Shown one piece after another: positions 6,763 to 9,374 of a stretch of DNA of 9,374 nucleotides. Under the pieces are notes generated by a model. That model did not search any database, had not been told where the DNA came from, and saw nothing but the letters and a program-made list of their open reading frames with translations. This DNA comes from Candidatus Scatomorpha stercorigallinarum. Lineage in GTDB: Bacteria; Bacillota_A; Clostridia; Oscillospirales; Oscillospiraceae. The translations under genes and the position numbers were made by a program. Position 1 is the stretch's first letter, and each line of letters opens with the position of its first letter. The stretch is from assembly GCA_018713375.1 (NCBI GenBank), contig DVOV01000081.1, positions 1 to 9,374 of the forward strand, read 5' to 3'.

Positions 6763-7319
6763 ATGAGCACGGTGCGGCTCTCGCCGAGCTGGCCGATGAG
6801 CGCGCGTATCTCCAGTATCTGGATGGGGTCGAGGCCGACGGTCGGCTCGTCGAGTATCACCGTGTCCGGCTCGCCGAGCAGGGCCTGGGCGATGCCCACG
6901 CGCTGGCGGTAGCCCTTGCTGAGCGCGGAGATGCGGCGGTTTTTCATGTCGCCGATGCCCGTCTCGTCGATGACGGAGGCCATCTGGCGCTTCAGCTCCG
7001 CGCCGCGCAGCCCCTTGGCCTCGCCGACGAAGCGCAGATACTCCTCCGGCGTCTCACCCAGATAGAGCGGCGGCTGCTCGGGCAGGTAGCCCACGCGCCG
7101 CTTGGCCTCGCGCGGGTCTTCATAGATGTCATAGCCGGAGATCTTCACCGTGCCGCGCGTGGCGGAAAGGCAGCCGGTCATGATGTTCATGGTGGTGCTC
7201 TTCCCCGCCCCGTTGGGCCCCAGGAAGCCGTAGACCCCCGCGCCCGCTATCTCGAAGCTGAGGTCGTCCACCGCCGTCACCGCGCCGTAGCGCTTGGTGA
7301 GATGTTCAACTTGCAGCAT
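6690..7319 (-). CDS. ABC transporter ATP-binding protein, C-terminally truncated
   Basis: This is the nucleotide-binding subunit of an exporter-type ABC system (GldA/CcmA-like class). The start at 7319 gives MLQVEHLTKRYG and has AGGAGG at 7331-7326. The frame stays open further upstream, but that part crosses the promoter. Visible motifs are Walker A GPNGAGKS (34-41), Q-loop Q82, signature LSKGYRQR (133-140), Walker B VILDEP (154-159) and D-loop GLD (162-164). The sequence is normal to about residue 187 (SRTVLI). There an STH H-loop should follow, but the frame instead reads about 20 unrelated residues, from about residue 188 to a stop at 6690. The H-loop histidine and the C-terminal part are missing, so the product should not be functional. 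The break coincides with the start of the DUF4340 segment. It is expressed, if at all, from the TTTCAG-repeat promoter. Confidence 0.88.
   Translation of the reverse strand: MLQVEHLTKRYGAVTAVDDLSFEIAGAGVYGFLGPNGAGKSTTMNIMTGCLSATRGTVKISGYDIYEDPREAKRRVGYLPEQPPLYLGETPEEYLRFVGEAKGLRGAELKRQMASVIDETGIGDMKNRRISALSKGYRQRVGIAQALLGEPDTVILDEPTVGLDPIQILEIRALIGQLGESRTVLICSTTRYRPSSMLSAWSSPARRTT
6757..6768. other. Probable deletion or assembly junction inside an ABC operon
   Basis: On the - strand the ATPase coding sequence is recognisable up to about 6762, and DUF4340 coding sequence is recognisable from 6762 onward in a different frame. The junction itself reads GAGC-ATAT-GAGC on the + strand, a small direct repeat. 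The rest of the ATPase, a permease, a GldG-like gene and the DUF4340 N-terminus would normally lie here. Confidence 0.65.
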
Positions 7320-7349
7320 ACAATGCCTCCTTGCGTAGTTGCTGCGGTC

Positions 7350-7382
7350 ATTGTACAACGCGAAGCTAAAACTAACCTGAAA
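7350..7382 (-). promoter_or_regulatory. Direct-repeat promoter of the ABC/DUF4340 operon
   Basis: Read on the - strand, TTTCAG (7382-7377) and TTTTAG (7371-7366) have an 11-bp period. Exactly 10 bp further comes TACAAT (7355-7350), a five-of-six match to the -10 consensus. This repeats the spacing of the two regulator promoters. The leader to the ATG at 7319 is about 24 nt and contains an ideal AGGAGG (7331-7326). Confidence 0.65.
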
Positions 7383-7404
7383 GCCGGCCGCCCCGCCGGC
7401 TTTC
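7379..7404 (-). terminator. Second hairpin between the MATE and ABC genes
   Basis: GAAAGCCGGC (7379-7388) pairs perfectly with GCCGGCTTTC (7395-7404) around a 6-nt loop. On the - strand it is followed by AGG with no T-run beyond the three T in the stem, so it is at best a back-up terminator for the MATE gene. Its end overlaps the first TTTCAG of the ABC promoter by four bases. Confidence 0.4.
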
Positions 7405-7425
7405 GCGCTTCTGCCGCCGGCAAGC

Positions 7426-7463
7426 AAAAAGCGGAGGCCGCTGGACAGCGGCCCCCGCTTTTT
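7426..7463 (-). terminator. Terminator of the MATE exporter gene
   Basis: A 17-bp stem with a single mismatch (7426-7442 with 7447-7463, loop GGAC) ends in five T when read on the - strand. It begins 17 bases after the MATE stop codon. Confidence 0.85.
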
Positions 7464-7480
7464 CGCGCCCGCGGCGCGCT

Positions 7481-8878
7481 TTATCCCCTGCTCTCCCGCA
7501 GCCTCCCGCCGCGCAGCATCGCCGGCCGGGCCTTCAGATAGACGGCCAGGGACAGGATAACCGTCAGGCTGTCGGCGGCCACCTGCGACCACACGAGCCC
7601 GTACATACCGGCGGCCGCGTTGAGGATGTACAGCATGGGGATATTGAAGCCCAGCCAGCGCACCACGCCCAGCAGGAGCGATATGTTGCCCTTGCCCAGG
7701 GCCTGGAACAGGAAAACGGTGAAAAAGCTCATGAACATCAGCGGCGTGGCCAGCACGCGCACCCTGAGGAACGACGACGCCAGAGCCACGGTCTGCGCGT
7801 CATCGAGGAAAAGGCTGATAAGCGGCGTTGCGAGGAGCTCATATAGCAGGATGCTCAGCGCGGCGGTCACCAGCCCGGACGCCAGGGAGAGGCGCATCGT
7901 CCTGCGCAGCCGTTCACTGTCGCCGGCGGAGTAGTTATAGCCCACGAGCGGCATCATGCCCTGGCAGATGCCGACGCCCACGTTCAGCGGGAAGCGTTCC
8001 ACCTTGAGCACGATGCCGATGGCCGCCAGCGCCAGGTCGTGGTACGAGACCATCAGCCGGTCGAGCACCACGTAGTCGAGGTCGAACAGGAAGGTCGCCA
8101 CCGCCGAGGGCACGCCCACGGCGAACACCCCGGCGATGCTCCGCCGCTCCGCCAGCCCCACGCGCGGGTCGAAGGTTATCACGGCGCCCTTCCCGCTGCG
8201 TGCGAGCACGGCGCAGAAGAAACCGCAGGCGATGACGTTGGAGAGGCAGGTCGCCGCCCCCGCCCCCAGCACCTCCAGCCCGTCCGGCAGCAGGACGAAC
8301 ATGAAAAGCGGGTCGAGCGCGATGTTCAGCAGCCCGCCGAGCACGATGCCGAAGCCCGCCGCGGACGAGCGGCCGATGCTCCGCAGCAGGTTCGACAGCA
8401 CATTCGAGAGCACCGTGGGCACGCCGCCGGCGACGATGACGCAGAGCGCGTACTGCCTGGCAAATTCAAAGGTGTTTTCCCCCGCGCCCAGCAGCGCCAG
8501 TATGGGGCGCATGAAAACGCCCATGGCGAGGGAGAAGAGCGTCGCTATGGCCAGGCCCAGGTATATGGAGAACGTGCCCACGCGGCGCGCCTCGTCCTCC
8601 CTGCCCTGCCCCAGCAGGCGCGAGACCAGCGAGCCCCCGCCGACGCCGGCCAGCCCGGCCAGGCAGGTGCTGATATTGAATACGGGCAGTATGAGCGAGG
8701 TGGCGGCGACCATGTAGGGGTCGTCCGTCTGCGCAACGTAAAACGTGTCCGCCATATTGTATATGAGCACGATGAGCTGGCTGACGACGGCCGGCAGCAC
8801 CATTATCCTCAGCGCCCGCGGCACCGGCAGGCTGCGGAACACTTCTTCCCTTGAGGGCTTTTCTCTTTTCAGGCTCAT
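7481..8878 (-). CDS. MATE-family multidrug/cation antiporter
   Basis: This is an integral membrane exporter of 465 residues, within the usual 440-470 for MATE transporters, which expel drugs or metabolites in exchange for Na+ or H+. The sequence shows the family pattern of about 12 hydrophobic segments in two homologous halves. The first half contains ADTFYVAQ near residue 43, then GVGGGSLVSRLLGQG (about 78-92), which is typical of the family start. The second half includes the QGMMPLVGYNYSAGD region (about residue 307). The basic N-terminus and Arg-rich C-terminus are cytoplasmic. The start at 8878 has only a weak GGTG ribosome site but places the family N-terminus correctly. It has its own promoter (8919-8947) and terminator (7426-7463), so it is monocistronic and independent of the ABC operon. 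The substrate is unknown. No frame disruption is seen. Confidence 0.95.
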   Translation of the reverse strand: MSLKREKPSREEVFRSLPVPRALRIMVLPAVVSQLIVLIYNMADTFYVAQTDDPYMVAATSLILPVFNISTCLAGLAGVGGGSLVSRLLGQGREDEARRVGTFSIYLGLAIATLFSLAMGVFMRPILALLGAGENTFEFARQYALCVIVAGGVPTVLSNVLSNLLRSIGRSSAAGFGIVLGGLLNIALDPLFMFVLLPDGLEVLGAGAATCLSNVIACGFFCAVLARSGKGAVITFDPRVGLAERRSIAGVFAVGVPSAVATFLFDLDYVVLDRLMVSYHDLALAAIGIVLKVERFPLNVGVGICQGMMPLVGYNYSAGDSERLRRTMRLSLASGLVTAALSILLYELLATPLISLFLDDAQTVALASSFLRVRVLATPLMFMSFFTVFLFQALGKGNISLLLGVVRWLGFNIPMLYILNAAAGMYGLVWSQVAADSLTVILSLAVYLKARPAMLRGGRLRESRG

Positions 8879-8918
8879 TTTTCACACCGGGCTTTCCGAT
8901 TTTTTAGCACTGCCTGTA

Positions 8919-8947
8919 ATTATGGCACTCCCCCACCGCAAATTCAA
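8919..8947 (-). promoter_or_regulatory. Promoter of the MATE exporter gene
   Basis: Read on the - strand, TTGAAT (8947-8942) and CATAAT (8924-8919) are separated by exactly 17 bp, with a TGC extension just before the -10. The predicted start near 8912 leaves a leader of about 34 nt. Confidence 0.6.
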
Positions 8948-8980
8948 GCCTCCTGAATCGGGCCGCCGTTCGGCGAAGGC

Positions 8981-9020
8981 AAAAAAGAGCCGGCTGATAG
9001 CATACATCAGCCAGCTCTTT
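8981..9020 (-). terminator. Strong terminator upstream of the MATE promoter
   Basis: Arms 8984-8998 and 9006-9020 pair over 15 bp with one mismatch around a 7-nt loop. On the - strand the stem runs into six T (8986-8981). In the + direction it is also followed by a T-rich stretch. It must end a - strand transcript that begins beyond 9020, since no + strand gene precedes it closely. Confidence 0.82.
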
Positions 9021-9263
9021 GCTTTTGGATAAGAGATTTTGTTGCCGCAAAGCCGTTCGGGCTCCGAAAACAGCGTAATTACAGGGGTTTCACCGCTCCT
9101 GAGATTATTCCCACTCCTCAAGCGAAACCTCGGCTTAAACACTTTTGTATTTGCCATTTAGCTCCGTTTGTATTTGATAGCTCGTATTATCCTCAACCTG
9201 CACGTTCTCCGACTTTTGGCTATCGTTTTGCTATCGGCTGGGTGCTATCAGCGATGCAAAACC
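8981..9263 (-). ncRNA. Candidate non-coding RNA or attenuated leader, about 280 nt
   Basis: A good promoter (9270-9299) and a strong terminator (8981-9020) define a transcript of about 280 nt on the - strand. I see no recognised protein in it. A small frame starts at 9157 (MANTKVFKPRF), with GGAG just upstream, but it runs through the terminator stem and the MATE promoter. The predicted RNA has GATAGC three times near its 5' end. It has a hairpin with GGTTTC/GAAACC closing arms (about 9128 to 9085). A 10-nt 5' segment (9252-9243) is perfectly complementary to the terminator loop and 3' arm (9002-8993). I cannot match it to a known RNA family such as 6S, tmRNA, SRP, or the T-box and common riboswitches. 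It could also be a decayed element end. Confidence 0.35.
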
Positions 9264-9271
9264 TTTTGCAT
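9254..9271. promoter_or_regulatory. Palindromic candidate operator at a predicted transcript start
   Basis: ATGCAAAA-CC-TTTTGCAT is a perfect inverted repeat with 8-bp arms. It begins within the -10 hexamer of the - strand promoter and is centred on the predicted start near 9263, a classic repressor position. Confidence 0.5.
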
Positions 9272-9299
9272 TGTATCACAAAAGACATGAACAACGCAA
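9270..9299 (-). promoter_or_regulatory. Extended -10 promoter at the right end
   Basis: Read on the - strand, TTGCGT (9299-9294) and TACAAT (9275-9270) are separated by 18 bp, and TGA precedes the -10 to give an extended TGnTACAAT. Bases 9300-9374 beyond it are AT-rich, and I see no gene or motif there. Confidence 0.6.
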
Positions 9300-9374
9300 G
9301 TGTTCTGCTGCATCAATGACTTCTGACAACAGCGAACTTATTGGAACTCAATTCACATTTTTCGTATTCGATTT

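Noticed and set aside
5731..6912. 393-codon + strand frame opposite the DUF4340 and ATPase genes
   Set aside because: The protein is low-complexity, and it crosses the bidirectional terminator and the junction. It is explained as an antisense shadow.
7320..7592. Upstream extension of the ATPase frame to 7592
   Set aside because: It runs through two hairpins and the TTTCAG promoter. The AGGAGG at 7331-7326 fixes the start at 7319.
8882..9157. 91-codon - strand frame beginning MANTKVFKPRF, with GGAG before it
   Set aside because: The start is plausible, but the frame reads through a strong terminator stem and the MATE promoter and matches no family I recognise. A shorter peptide, or a remnant of a mobile-element protein, is not excluded.
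1..9374. CRISPR arrays, tRNA or rRNA genes, insertion sequences, toxin-antitoxin pairs
   Set aside because: No spaced repeat array, cloverleaf-like sequence, rRNA segment, transposase motif or small gene pair was found on either strand.

Overview
The window looks like a piece of a GC-rich member of the Clostridia (Bacillota), possibly an Oscillospirales-type gut bacterium. This is inferred from the protein families (OmpR/VanR-type two-component pairs, a DUF4340 protein beside an ABC ATPase, a MATE exporter, a LysR/aldo-keto reductase pair), from strong GGAGG-type ribosome sites, and from frequent ATA isoleucine codons despite the high GC. No taxon can be fixed from this stretch alone. The last 250-300 bases are clearly AT-richer than the rest.

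Layout. (1) Positions 1-3868, + strand: two successive response-regulator/histidine-kinase operons. In each, the kinase start codon overlaps the regulator stop codon. (2) Positions 3863-5822: a divergent pair, an aldo/keto reductase on the - strand and a LysR-type regulator on the + strand, with a shared control region of about 180 bp. The pair is bracketed by two identical 36-bp copies of a terminator element. (3) Positions 5827-7319, - strand: an ABC transporter ATPase that breaks off before its H-loop and runs straight into a DUF4340 protein lacking its N-terminal part. The expected permease and auxiliary genes between them are absent, so this is an internal deletion or an assembly chimera. 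(4) Positions 7426-8947, - strand: a complete MATE exporter with its own promoter and terminator. (5) Positions 8981-9374: no convincing protein gene. A well-formed - strand promoter carrying a palindrome at its predicted start, followed about 280 nt later by a strong terminator, suggests a non-coding RNA or an attenuated leader.

The most interesting signal is regulatory. Both response-regulator operons and the ABC/DUF4340 operon are preceded by the same promoter design: two TTTCAG-like hexamers spaced with an 11-bp period, then exactly 10 bp, then a -10-like hexamer. Direct repeats with an 11-bp period are how OmpR/PhoB-family regulators bind DNA. The simplest reading is a small local regulon in which one or both regulators control themselves, each other and the ABC operon. 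The three-site match can be read directly from the sequence; the regulon is inference.
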